Shown here piece after piece: positions 1 to 7,563 of a stretch of 38,565 bases of DNA. Each line of letters opens with the position of its first letter. The first letter of the stretch is position 1. The stretch is taken from positions 1 to 38,565 of the forward strand of contig JAJRYZ010000103.1 of the NCBI GenBank assembly GCA_024275515.1, written 5' to 3'. Origin of the DNA: Spirochaetota bacterium. Lineage in GTDB: Bacteria; Spirochaetota; Spirochaetia; ARS1246. Both the position numbers and the translations under genes were made by a program. Below the pieces are notes generated by a model. That model saw only the letters and a program-made list of their open reading frames with translations, was not told the DNA's origin and made no database searches.

Positions 1-230
1 CCTCGGTTGAATCGACCCGACGCCGGACGATTCCGTCGGCCGATCTCAACGCCAAACTTGTGCCGGTCCGAAATCGCCGGTTTTGGGACAGGCTCTATGT
101 AAGCGCCGAACCACGGAAAAACCGGGCGGTTCACTCGGCGATACCCACCGTCGCGCCCTCGCCGGAAAAGCGGATCCTCGGCAATGCGGTCAACCACGTG
201 AGAGATTTCGGCACGAAACCTTACTCCGAG

Positions 231-255
231 TGCCGCGGGTAACGTCAATTCCCCT
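231..255. repeat. Orphan IS21-family terminal inverted repeat (relic)
   Basis: This 25-bp stretch matches the outer right end of the complete IS21 element in this window (reverse complement of 3822-3846) at 22 of 25 positions by eye, including the core CGCGGGTAACGT. It points into the DNA to its right, but none of the further terminal repeats and no transposase follows. It is therefore probably a remnant of a related insertion. The rest of 1-387 shows no convincing gene; the short frames there have no recognisable motif. Confidence 0.6.
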
Positions 256-387
256 TCACGCCAGAGGTGACCAGCCGGGTCAGAAGCGCATGGATGAGGA
301 GAATCTCGGACCGGCACTGGATCATCGTCGTTTTAGCGTCGCTATGACGGACGACATTCTCTCCCCTTAACGCTTTTGGGTTAACTA

Positions 388-966
388 CTAAAGCCTGTAT
401 CGGACGGATAGTGAGCCTTTCGCATATAGATAACCTGTTATGATAACTTGCCTTCTGGACTGATCATACATGGCAGGAACTATCGCGCCTGCGACTGAAA
501 GAGTGAGATCTCGCAAACGGAGATCAACGCCTAATCCAGCGTCGACGGTCAATCGGCTGCCTTTCAAGGCCGCCCACTCAACATTGCTTAGAGGTGTGAT
601 AAGGTCGGCACCTATCGATAGAAACGGTGCGATCGCTTTGTCCGAACTCCGAAGCAGCAACTTTGCGACTATGCCAATATCAAGGACCACCTGATATTGA
701 CGAATGGTGTGACATTCGCCAATATCAGCATTTAATTGCGCTTTTGGAATCACCCCAAACAGTGCGTTATATCCCACTTCCACTCTTTCGGTGCCATATG
801 CCATTGATACACCATATGCCGGTCTGTATAAGGTCAGATTCTCGGCCAATGCCTGGCCCAGCGGATCCCCGTTGCTAAAAACCATTCCCACTTCGACATC
901 TGAGAAAGCGCCCGCAATGGCAACGAGCAGCAGGAATAGAGCAACACGAATCCTTTTACTTGTCAT
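388..966 (-). CDS. Putative outer-membrane beta-barrel or periplasmic protein, 192 aa
   Basis: The protein starts with a basic residue cluster and a hydrophobic stretch (about residues 5-20) ending near AFS, which is a plausible Sec signal peptide. The rest is rich in alternating polar and hydrophobic segments and ends LSVRYRL, resembling the C-terminal strand of small outer-membrane barrels. No named family is recognised. A GGAG motif lies about 9 nt upstream of the ATG, so the ribosome site is intact. The IS21 element ends only 30 bp upstream, so the native promoter has probably been separated from the gene. The istA-istB genes read towards it and could drive it by read-through. Confidence 0.65.
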   Translation of the reverse strand: MTSKRIRVALFLLLVAIAGAFSDVEVGMVFSNGDPLGQALAENLTLYRPAYGVSMAYGTERVEVGYNALFGVIPKAQLNADIGECHTIRQYQVVLDIGIVAKLLLRSSDKAIAPFLSIGADLITPLSNVEWAALKGSRLTVDAGLGVDLRLRDLTLSVAGAIVPAMYDQSRRQVIITGYLYAKGSLSVRYRL

Positions 967-996
967 AGATTCACTCCCAAGTAACGAATCACCTCA

Positions 997-1041
997 TGTC
1001 GAGGGTAATCATATTCCCCACCAGGGTAATTTCAAGTCCCA
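997..1041. repeat. IS21 left terminal repeats (two copies)
   Basis: Two copies of the motif AGGGTAAT-N-CCCA occur at 1002-1020 and 1023-1041, 21 bp apart, just inside the left end TGTCG. They are inverted relative to the five copies at the right end and are probable transposase binding sites. Confidence 0.8.
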
Positions 1042-1234
1042 CCCCCCTCGATCGGGATTTCTGAATTCTTAATGTATCCGTTTTCCTGATTTGTTGCCAC
1101 CATTTTTCCGTCGATCATTGCGCGCCCTTCTCTTTTGGTCTTGTTCAAAACCACCATTTTCCGGGGGTATCCAACTATCACCTGCGTCGAGAAAACCTCA
1201 CCACGGCAATCCTCGCGCGTCCTTTTTCCCTGCA

Positions 1235-2020
1235 TCATGGTGTTTCATCGTCAAGAGCGGTTTTCTCGGATGCACACGCGAATTTCGGTCCTTCTTTTCG
1301 ATACGATCGTCCTTTTTCAATAATCAGCTTTATTGCCGGAGAAGCGAGTCGGTCGAGGATCGCTCCTCCGATCACCGGGTCAGGAAACACACTGTACCAA
1401 TCCTCGGCGGGCCGATTGGAGGTAAGGATGATCGATCCGGTTCCCAACCGTTCGTCACAGATCGCATACAGCAGTTCCGCTTCTTTGGCGTCGTAGCTAC
1501 GGAACCCGAAATCGTCCAGAATAAGGGCGCTTACCGAACGAAGCCGTTTCCACAAACGTGAGGCCCTGCGCGGGTACTCGCCGTCGGACAATTGCTCGAG
1601 GAGCTTGTGGGTCTTGATGAACAGGGCCTCCGAGCCGCGTCGACATACTTCGTGACTGATTGCCTGGACGACGTGTGACTTGCCGATGCCTGGAGGGCCG
1701 CACAGAATAATATTCGTACTATGAATCAGGAACCGACAGGTTGCCAGGTCGCGTATCGTCTGCGGAGGGAGCACGTGCTCATTGAAGCGGAAGTCGAAGT
1801 TCTCGAAGGTACAGCGATTGCTCAAGTTCGCTGCCTTCAGCCGCTTCGCCGGATTGTTTGCCTCGCGGTTGGCTATTTCGTCTTGTACGAGCAATTGAAA
1901 GAACTCCAGATAGCCGAAGTTGCCTTCGGTCGCTTCGGTAACGCGAAGATCGAGGTTCTCGATCATTCCCGGCATTCTTAAGCGTTTCAAATCGTTGGTC
2001 AGGTGGTATCGTAGTTCCAT
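1235..2020 (-). CDS. istB: IstB, IS21-family helper ATPase, 261 aa
   Basis: IstB is the AAA+ ATPase that helps the IstA transposase choose and capture target DNA. Walker A GPPGIGKS is at residues 108-115 and Walker B LILDD at about 166-170, followed by an arginine-containing SNRPAEDW segment typical of the family. The N-terminal 60 residues match the IstB helical leader (LRMPGMIENL). Length is normal for the family. It follows istA with a 16-bp gap and has a GGAGAA ribosome site. The reading frame is intact. Confidence 0.95.
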   Translation of the reverse strand: MELRYHLTNDLKRLRMPGMIENLDLRVTEATEGNFGYLEFFQLLVQDEIANREANNPAKRLKAANLSNRCTFENFDFRFNEHVLPPQTIRDLATCRFLIHSTNIILCGPPGIGKSHVVQAISHEVCRRGSEALFIKTHKLLEQLSDGEYPRRASRLWKRLRSVSALILDDFGFRSYDAKEAELLYAICDERLGTGSIILTSNRPAEDWYSVFPDPVIGGAILDRLASPAIKLIIEKGRSYRKEGPKFACASEKTALDDETP

Positions 2021-2036
2021 TCGTTTCTCCTTTGCC

Positions 2037-3632
2037 TCAATTGAGATAATCGTGAATATCGCGTGTCATCGCCCGTCCGGCCTCCGAAAGCGGAGGGACG
2101 AACTGCAGCCGTCGTTGTACCAGTTCACCTTCGAACATGCCCTTTACCTGCTTCGGATTGAACACCCGTTTCTCATCCGCTTTGGTGCAGATATTCTGAA
2201 AGAATGGACAGTGACGGTAGGTATCCAGCACCGAAAGCATTCCTTGGGCGACACGAGCCTTCACCCATGCGTGCGGCTTGAGGATCTGCGAGATAAGCCG
2301 CTCTGCCGCGGGTCCAAGAGTGCGAGCGCGGGAAAGCAGGTAGCGCGGGTAGGTCCCCTGCATCAACGCCTCCTGGCTCTCAGGAAAATCACCGGAAAGC
2401 CAGGAAACACGCCGTTCTGTGACCGAATAGGAACGAATCAGACGATAGGAGGCATCGAACACCCTGAGTATTCCACCGCTCTCACGGGCGATAAACGATT
2501 GTCCGCGGCAATACTCGGGCATGGCGTAGCGCTTCTTATCGAAGGTGAAGAATCGATCCGGATGCACCTTTACCGGTTTGTACCTCGGAATCTCAAATCT
2601 CTCCGATGACAACGGCTTGAGCAACCAGCGCTCCTGTTCCTCGAAGAGCGTCATTGGCGCAATACCGGTCGTACCGTGTTTGGCCATTCCGTATTCTTCG
2701 CGGCACCAGCGAAGCGCTTCGGTGTTCAACTCTTCCAGTCTACCGGTCGGGTAGATTGCCTTCAGGCGACGGAACAACTCTCGCGCTTGGGGAATCAACC
2801 GCTCGATTTTTGCTTTATCGGTCGCTTTGGCGACCCGCGTGGTATCGATGAAGGTCCCGTAGTGCTCGGCGAACTCCGCGTACGCTCGGTTGATTTTCGG
2901 GTCCCAGATGTCGGGCTTCAGGACGCCCGATTTCAGATTATCGATTAAAAGACATTCTGTTGCCCCGTCGTAGAATTCGAGCATTGCGATGTTGCTCTCG
3001 ACGAATGATTCTTTTTTTTGTGTGTAGGTGAACTGGATGAACGGAAGACGACTGCAAGAGAGCTTGGCAGCGAAGGCATACACACGCCTCTGCTTCTCGC
3101 TGTGCCGATCGAGCAATGTACCGACGGTGCCCTAGTCTATCTGGGCTTCCCTTCCAGGAGGCGACTCAAGCCGCGTGGGCGTCCGCTTTCTCTTTGCCAC
3201 AAGCCCGATCTCCCGAGCATAGAGCTTGAACGTCTCATAGCTGACCTCCAGATCATATTTCGCCACGAGAATGCGATAAGCAGTCTTCGGCTTCACCGGT
3301 TCCAGTTGATCCGAAGGGTTTTCGTTTCCTTCCGCTGACGCATCCGGGTTCACCAATCGGATCAGTTCCTTCCGGTGTGGGACAAACAGCTCTCTCTTGG
3401 CTCGACCTCTACTGTTCTTCGGAAGGAGTTCCTCCAGAGCAGCGTCGAGTACGTCCTGGTCGACGATCTGCTGCCCGCGTCGGTAGCCCTTGGCTTCAAA
3501 TAGCCTGATGTAATCCCGAATCGTCTTTCGATCGAACCCTTCCTCCTGATGAATCTTGTTGATCGACTGATCATGGATCCATCGTCGGAAAATGGCCATA
3601 AGTACGTGCTTGTCCATTCGTCGGTACCCCAT
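2037..3632 (-). pseudogene. istA: IstA, IS21-family transposase interrupted by one in-frame amber codon
   Basis: The gene reads as one frame of 531 codons with a single TAG at 3132-3134. The first part (166 codons) has an N-terminal helix-turn-helix (about residues 19-50) and ends AQID, where the aspartate is the first residue of the DDE triad. The next codons read GTVGTLLDRHSEKQRRVYAFAA, so the stop falls where family members usually have an aromatic residue, commonly W, as in QVDWG. TGG to TAG is the simplest explanation. The second part continues with the IDNLK segment carrying the second aspartate. A good AGGAGG ribosome site precedes the ATG. Without suppression the product would lack the catalytic core; internal start at TTG 3116 would give only a C-terminal fragment. 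Confidence 0.88.
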
Positions 3633-3691
3633 ATTGTATTCCTCCTGATGCCCGTTTTGAGCAGGAGGATTTTAACCGACCGACAGGGGGT

Positions 3692-3846
3692 GGGGAATAT
3701 GATTACCCTGAACGGGAATCTGTGGGGAATCCTAATTACCCTGGCGTTGATACGCTGGGGAATATGATTACCCTACGGTCGTCCAGAGTGGGGAATTGCG
3801 ATTACCCTGCGATCCTGAAAGTGGGGAATTAACGTTACCCGCGACA
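3692..3846. repeat. IS21 right terminal repeats (five phased copies)
   Basis: Five copies of TGGGGAAT-N-TTACCC occur at 3692-3710, 3724-3743, 3757-3775, 3789-3808 and 3822-3840. Their starts are 32, 33, 32 and 33 bp apart, close to three helical turns, so all lie on one face of the DNA. They precede istA and are probable IstA binding sites; they may also cover its promoter. The regular spacing superficially resembles a CRISPR array, but the inverted copies at the other end and the target duplication show they are IS ends. Confidence 0.85.
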
Positions 3847-3889
3847 CTCAGTCCGCAAAAGCGTACAACCACATGGCAGTTGCATCTAC

Positions 3890-4060
3890 ATGGAACTTGA
3901 TCATGAAGCGATCGAACAAGAACGGCCTTCCGCCGTTAACGGCGACCTGCTCATTGTCAATTGTTACATCGGTTCTTTGCAGGAGATGTATTCAAAGACG
4001 GCGAGTTGGTGGAACAGCCAGCCGCATAAGATGCTATATGAAGGGACAACCATCTACTAA
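3890..4060 (+). CDS. Short ORF of 56 codons, possible gene fragment
   Basis: Next to the IS right flank a frame beginning MELDHEAIEQERPSAVNG runs to a TAA, and it remains open upstream to the IS boundary. The composition (hydrophobic LLIVNCYIGSL segment, WW, acidic start) looks more protein-like than other frames here. No family is recognised and no ribosome site is obvious. It could be the tail of a gene cut by the insertion, or chance. The remainder of 3847-4245 shows nothing else. Confidence 0.2.
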   Translation: MELDHEAIEQERPSAVNGDLLIVNCYIGSLQEMYSKTASWWNSQPHKMLYEGTTIY

Positions 4061-4245
4061 ACTTGACAGTATCCCTCGTTACCGTCACAGAGAACTGATA
4101 GCGTATCTGCCTTCAAGCCGGTAACGGCAAAGGTTCGGTGAGGTTTTTCGTTCGTCCTCGGAGTCCGGCGGATCGACCAAACAAGCGTTCGCGATTAAAG
4201 AAAGGAATCATCGGGGCTGCCCGACGGACGGAATCAGGCACGCTT

Positions 4246-5547
4246 TTAAGCGTCGCCTGCGCGCCTTGGCGCGGCATTTCCTGCTCCGCGCTTCCAGGCG
4301 ACGTAGTCTGCCATGGCGGCATCATACGAGGGTGACCTGACCGGCCCACCCAGCAATGGATCGTTGACCGATTCCATCCAATGCCACAGCAGTGAATCCA
4401 GATTGAGTTGCGTATCTGCATATTCAGGTCGGTCCGCCATATTGTTGAACTCATTCGGATCATTCTTGAGATCGAACAACTCAATCCTCTTGATAACGCG
4501 TCTGTTCAACGCTTCCTCGATACGAACCGGCAGTTTATGAAAATCAGAAGCATTATCAAAATGACGAATCAACTTGAATCGGTCCGTGCGGACGTAGCGC
4601 GTCTGCGTTTTGTGATACAACCCGAATACGGCGTCGCGCACGGAAGAAGGTGTATCGCTTCGGAGTTGCGCCGCCGCGGTAAGTCCTTGCATGTGGTTCG
4701 GTATTTCCAGTCCGGCCAGATTCAGCACGGTCGGCAGATAATCAACATTGCTCAACAAAAGATCGTATTTTTTTCCGCCGGTCAAACCTATCGAAGGTCC
4801 GCGCATGATCAATCCGATGGCGATCCCGGGATCGTAGAGGTGCCATTTCGCCCGCGGCATTTCGATTCCATGGTCCGTCGTAAGTACAACAAGTGAATTA
4901 CCCTCCAGCCCGTTCTCCCGCAGCGCATTCAGGATTACTCCGACTGCGGTGTCCGCCTTACGGATCGCCCCTTGGTATCCGGCCATGGCTTCTCGCGAAG
5001 AAGGGGTGTCGGCAAGGTATGGCGGGATTTCGACGCCCCTCCCCGTGTCGGGCACTGTGTTCCCGCGGAGAAAAGGGGTATGCGTTTCGAAAAACCCGAT
5101 CTGCGCGTAGAACGGCTGTTGCCCCCGGGCTTCGTTCTGCAGAAAGGTAGCCACTTCCGCACTTACTCCCTCGGCGTCGCTTGGATGAGGTCTCGCCAGG
5201 TCGAAATCCAACCGCCCCAAATCATCCACCTCGTGTTGAACTCCAAAGAGTGCGGTGCAATATCCGGCCGACGTGAACAATTGACTTGCGTGCAAAACGT
5301 CATCCCGCATGCGCCAGCCAAAACCGGTCAAGTCCAGCAATCCATGACTCTGCGGATACAGCCCGGTCAGTTGTGAGCAGCGGCTCGCGCTGCAAATGGG
5401 CGCCGCACAGAAGTAGTTGGTGAATTGAATTCCATCGGCTGCGAGGCGGTCGATGACAGGCGTATGTAATGTGGAGTAGCCGTAGCATCCGAAATGGCGC
5501 CCCGAATCATGCGTCGTTATTTGAACGATATTCGGCTTCTCAGGCAT
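4246..5547 (-). CDS. Sulfatase (S1 family, formylglycine type), 433 aa
   Basis: Type I sulfatases hydrolyse sulfate esters or sulfamates with a formylglycine made from Cys or Ser. The N-terminal metal-site segment (NIVQITTHDSGRHFGCYG) and the activation motif C52-S-A-S-R56 are visible. The third motif position is Ala rather than the usual Pro, which formylglycine enzymes can still accept. The downstream metal site TTDHG is at about 223-227 with the basic PRAKW segment after it. It resembles the heparan N-sulfatase-like branch and the second gene at 17091-18437. There is no signal peptide, so it is probably cytoplasmic. An AAGGA site lies about 8 nt before the ATG. It is isolated, with IS remnants on both sides. 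Confidence 0.88.
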   Translation of the reverse strand: MPEKPNIVQITTHDSGRHFGCYGYSTLHTPVIDRLAADGIQFTNYFCAAPICSASRCSQLTGLYPQSHGLLDLTGFGWRMRDDVLHASQLFTSAGYCTALFGVQHEVDDLGRLDFDLARPHPSDAEGVSAEVATFLQNEARGQQPFYAQIGFFETHTPFLRGNTVPDTGRGVEIPPYLADTPSSREAMAGYQGAIRKADTAVGVILNALRENGLEGNSLVVLTTDHGIEMPRAKWHLYDPGIAIGLIMRGPSIGLTGGKKYDLLLSNVDYLPTVLNLAGLEIPNHMQGLTAAAQLRSDTPSSVRDAVFGLYHKTQTRYVRTDRFKLIRHFDNASDFHKLPVRIEEALNRRVIKRIELFDLKNDPNEFNNMADRPEYADTQLNLDSLLWHWMESVNDPLLGGPVRSPSYDAAMADYVAWKRGAGNAAPRRAGDA

Positions 5548-5910
5548 CCTATTCGTCCTTCAACCTTGTACTTGTCTTCCATGATCCGCCGTCTGTCCCA
5601 GTCACTCGCGTTGCAGACGGGGGTGAGCATTGCCCGGCAGCAGTACCCGAATACGACGTTCTCGTGGCGATTCGCCGACACTATTCGACTAAACATCGGA
5701 GAACGGTGAAGCAGACGAATGTTTCAGTCTCAAAACGAGACTACCGAGCGGAGACGGCAACGATGTAGTCGGCTTTGAGCTACGGATCGCGCCCGCGCGG
5801 AAAGGTGTCGGGGTGAGCGATCCGGACCAAGGCCGCGGATAACCAAGTTCACCGTGGCCGACCGCCTGATAGTGCAACCTATTCCCGGCCGTAGATACCG
5901 ACGTCGAACT

Positions 5911-6073
5911 CGGCGCTCTTTGCACAAGCTGTTTCTTCCGCAGCGGAATTTGATTCGGATGTGCCTCATAACTCTTCGATAGTTCCTGGAGAGTCCTCTC
6001 CTCCTTGTAACGCCCCAAGCGCTTCGTTCGCCCCAAAACTCTTGTCGAATCTCTTCCTCTTAACCGATCTCAG
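5911..6073 (-). pseudogene. Decayed IS3-family orfA (transposase HTH) fragment
   Basis: Two minus-strand frames together reproduce the N-terminal part of an IS3-type orfA. The first reads VKRKRFDKSFGANEALGALQ, the second EERTLQELSKSYEAHPNQI followed by KKQL. A frameshift near 6000 joins them and the start codon appears to have become CTG. No orfB is visible. The remaining bases of the 5548-6181 gap show no gene. Confidence 0.65.
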
Positions 6074-6181
6074 TATTCTGTCCTAACCCCATAGCTCAGA
6101 ATAATAATCGGACCGGCGACCGAAGGAAAGGAAGAGGGTGCTCGAATTGGTGACGATGGAACCTCCACGGCTGATTCGGCC

Positions 6182-6724
6182 CTATCCCGATATCACCGAC
6201 GAAAGGGCGCTCAAAAACAGCACGCCGATTCCCAACGCGACATTTACGAGAAGCAACGCCATGCTTATTCGTTCTTTTGCCGACGGAGCGAAAGCATGTG
6301 AATCCCGGGAGGAAGCCCTTGGGATTGCCGGATTACCCGGTTTTTCCCCGGGCATGGCGGGCGGGCCTCCCAAAGCGAGGCTGCGAACCACAGTTGCGGC
6401 AATCATGAGAAGCACCAGCACGTGCTTGAGCGAGAGAACCGTCGAATATCGATTGTCCCAATGGAAGTACCCCTGAAACATCGAGCTTTGTCTGGACATG
6501 AGGATGCCGGTAATGATAAGCCCTCCGATGCTGATATAGACCGGGATGCGAAGCTTTTTTTGAAACCCTGTCATGAACTGTTTCCTTTTTGGCCCGCGTC
6601 CCAACTGTTTCCGCACGGTGGGAAATACCGCAAGTGCGGTAGCCATAAGCCCACCGACCCACACCGCGGTAAACAAATCGTGGAGAAAGGTCATCATTGT
6701 AAATACAATCATCTTAGGTTCCAT
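6182..6724 (-). CDS. CopD-like integral membrane protein, 180 aa
   Basis: Four hydrophobic segments are apparent (about residues 8-35, 58-78, 95-118 and 152-178), with a conserved-looking HDLFTAVWVGGLMAT start characteristic of CopD/DUF4149-type membrane proteins. A proline and charged loop lies between segments three and four. The role in this family is uncertain; some members are linked to copper, others act in unknown envelope functions. A GGAGGAAC ribosome site precedes the ATG. It is transcribed divergently from tetR, and the shared 176-bp intergenic region holds a candidate TetR operator, so it may be under the same control. Confidence 0.65.
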   Translation of the reverse strand: MEPKMIVFTMMTFLHDLFTAVWVGGLMATALAVFPTVRKQLGRGPKRKQFMTGFQKKLRIPVYISIGGLIITGILMSRQSSMFQGYFHWDNRYSTVLSLKHVLVLLMIAATVVRSLALGGPPAMPGEKPGNPAIPRASSRDSHAFAPSAKERISMALLLVNVALGIGVLFLSALSSVISG

Positions 6725-6825
6725 AACTCTCTGTTCCTCCGGTCGTCATTATACAACGTCACGGTTCGCCCTCCTGCCATTTCCTCGGTCTCATACCGGC
6801 CCGTGGAAAAAATGCGAGACGGCTC

Positions 6826-6854
6826 TTGACATCCCCTCGAAAAGCGTGCATATT
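6826..6854 (+). promoter_or_regulatory. Sigma70-type promoter of tetR
   Basis: TTGACA at 6826-6831 and CATATT at 6849-6854 are separated by 17 bp. The predicted start lies just before or within the 20-bp palindromic site at 6863-6882, which fits autorepression by TetR. Confidence 0.65.
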
Positions 6855-6862
6855 GCTTGCTT

Positions 6863-6882
6863 GTTAGTTATCATTCACTAAC
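6863..6882. promoter_or_regulatory. Candidate TetR operator 1
   Basis: GTTAGT-N8-ACTAAC is a perfect 6-bp-armed palindrome at the predicted tetR transcription start. Its reverse complement matches operator 2 at 7524-7543 in 18 of 20 positions, so the same protein probably binds both. Confidence 0.7.
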
Positions 6883-6900
6883 GGATGTTGTCAATAGCTT

Positions 6901-7494
6901 ATGCAGGAAACTACGGCACGGCAACGCGAGATCGTGGAGAAGTCCATTGCGCTGATCGCCCGTCGAGGTATCCAGGAACTGACAATCAGGAACCTCGCCG
7001 CGGCCATTGGGATTTCCGAGCCCGCGATTTACCGCCACTTTGCAGGCAAGACCGATATTCTTCTCGGCGTACTCGATGTATTAGAGCGGGAAATCCCGGC
7101 CCGGACAGGTATTGACCGAACCGACCGCACTTCGACCACCATCGGAAACTATTTCAGCGGGTTGTTCAACCATCTTGAAGCGGCGCCCGATCTTGCGGCG
7201 GTTATCTTCGCGGATGAGGTATTCCTTAACGACGAACGCCTAGCCGCGCGCGTGCGCGAGCTCATGGAACGTAGCCTTCTCAACGTTGAGGCGCTTATTT
7301 CGGAAGGTCAGAAAAAGGGAGAGTTTCGCACCGATGTTTCGGCCTCCGATCTCGCCTCCATGCTCGTCGGTACGATTCGGTTGATCGTTCGGCGCTGGCA
7401 TCTTTCAGGATTCGCGTTTGAGCTTTCCCCGCGAGGTATGCGAGCGGTTGAATCGTTTCAGACGGTGGCTGCACTCGGCGGTAATAGAGAGTGA
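6901..7494 (+). CDS. TetR/AcrR-family transcriptional regulator, 197 aa
   Basis: The N-terminal DNA-binding domain is clear: IVEKSIALIARRG, then LTIRNLAAAIGISEPAIYRHF with the recognition helix at about residues 40-50, then KTDILLGVL. The remaining 140 residues are a helical ligand-binding domain. As usual for the family it is probably a repressor released by a small ligand. It sits directly before an RND transporter operon and has candidate operators on both sides of itself, so it likely controls its own gene, the transporter operon and perhaps the divergent membrane protein. Confidence 0.9.
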   Translation: MQETTARQREIVEKSIALIARRGIQELTIRNLAAAIGISEPAIYRHFAGKTDILLGVLDVLEREIPARTGIDRTDRTSTTIGNYFSGLFNHLEAAPDLAAVIFADEVFLNDERLAARVRELMERSLLNVEALISEGQKKGEFRTDVSASDLASMLVGTIRLIVRRWHLSGFAFELSPRGMRAVESFQTVAALGGNRE

Positions 7495-7523
7495 CAGGGC
7501 CGCAGATTTTTTTTCAGGCGCAA

Positions 7524-7543
7524 GTTAGTGAACGATAACAAAC
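7524..7543. promoter_or_regulatory. Candidate TetR operator 2, before the RND gene
   Basis: GTTAGTGAACGATAACAAAC matches the reverse complement of operator 1 at 18 of 20 positions. It lies 20 bp before the chosen ATG of the RND gene and overlaps an upstream in-frame GTG (7528), which argues that the GTG is not the real start. No clear promoter lies between tetR and this site, so it may block transcription through from tetR. Confidence 0.65.
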
Positions 7544-7563
7544 ATTGGTGCAGGAGCCGATAC

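Larger units (their letters stand above)
997..3846 (-). mobile_element. Complete IS21-family insertion sequence, 2850 bp, with 4-bp target duplication
   Basis: The ends are inverted and start with TGTCG (left TGTCGAGGGTAA, right reverse complement TGTCGCGGGTAA). The flanks are CTCA at 993-996 and CTCA at 3847-3850, a 4-bp direct duplication as expected for the family. The element carries istA and istB on the minus strand in the usual order. Multiple internal copies of the terminal motif are present at both ends, which is typical of IS21 elements. The intact duplication suggests a fairly recent insertion, but istA has an in-frame stop, so autonomous transposition is doubtful. Confidence 0.9.

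Noticed and set aside
3692-3840. Five evenly spaced repeats resembling a small CRISPR array
   Set aside because: Inverted copies at the other end of the element, the 4-bp target duplication and the adjacent istA show they are IS21 terminal repeats.
4063-4068. TTGACA as a promoter -35 box
   Set aside because: No -10-like sequence lies at a suitable distance and no gene follows on that strand.
5689-6036. 115-codon minus-strand frame as an intact gene
   Set aside because: Only its first part resembles IS3 orfA and it needs a frameshift upstream, so it is annotated as a relic.
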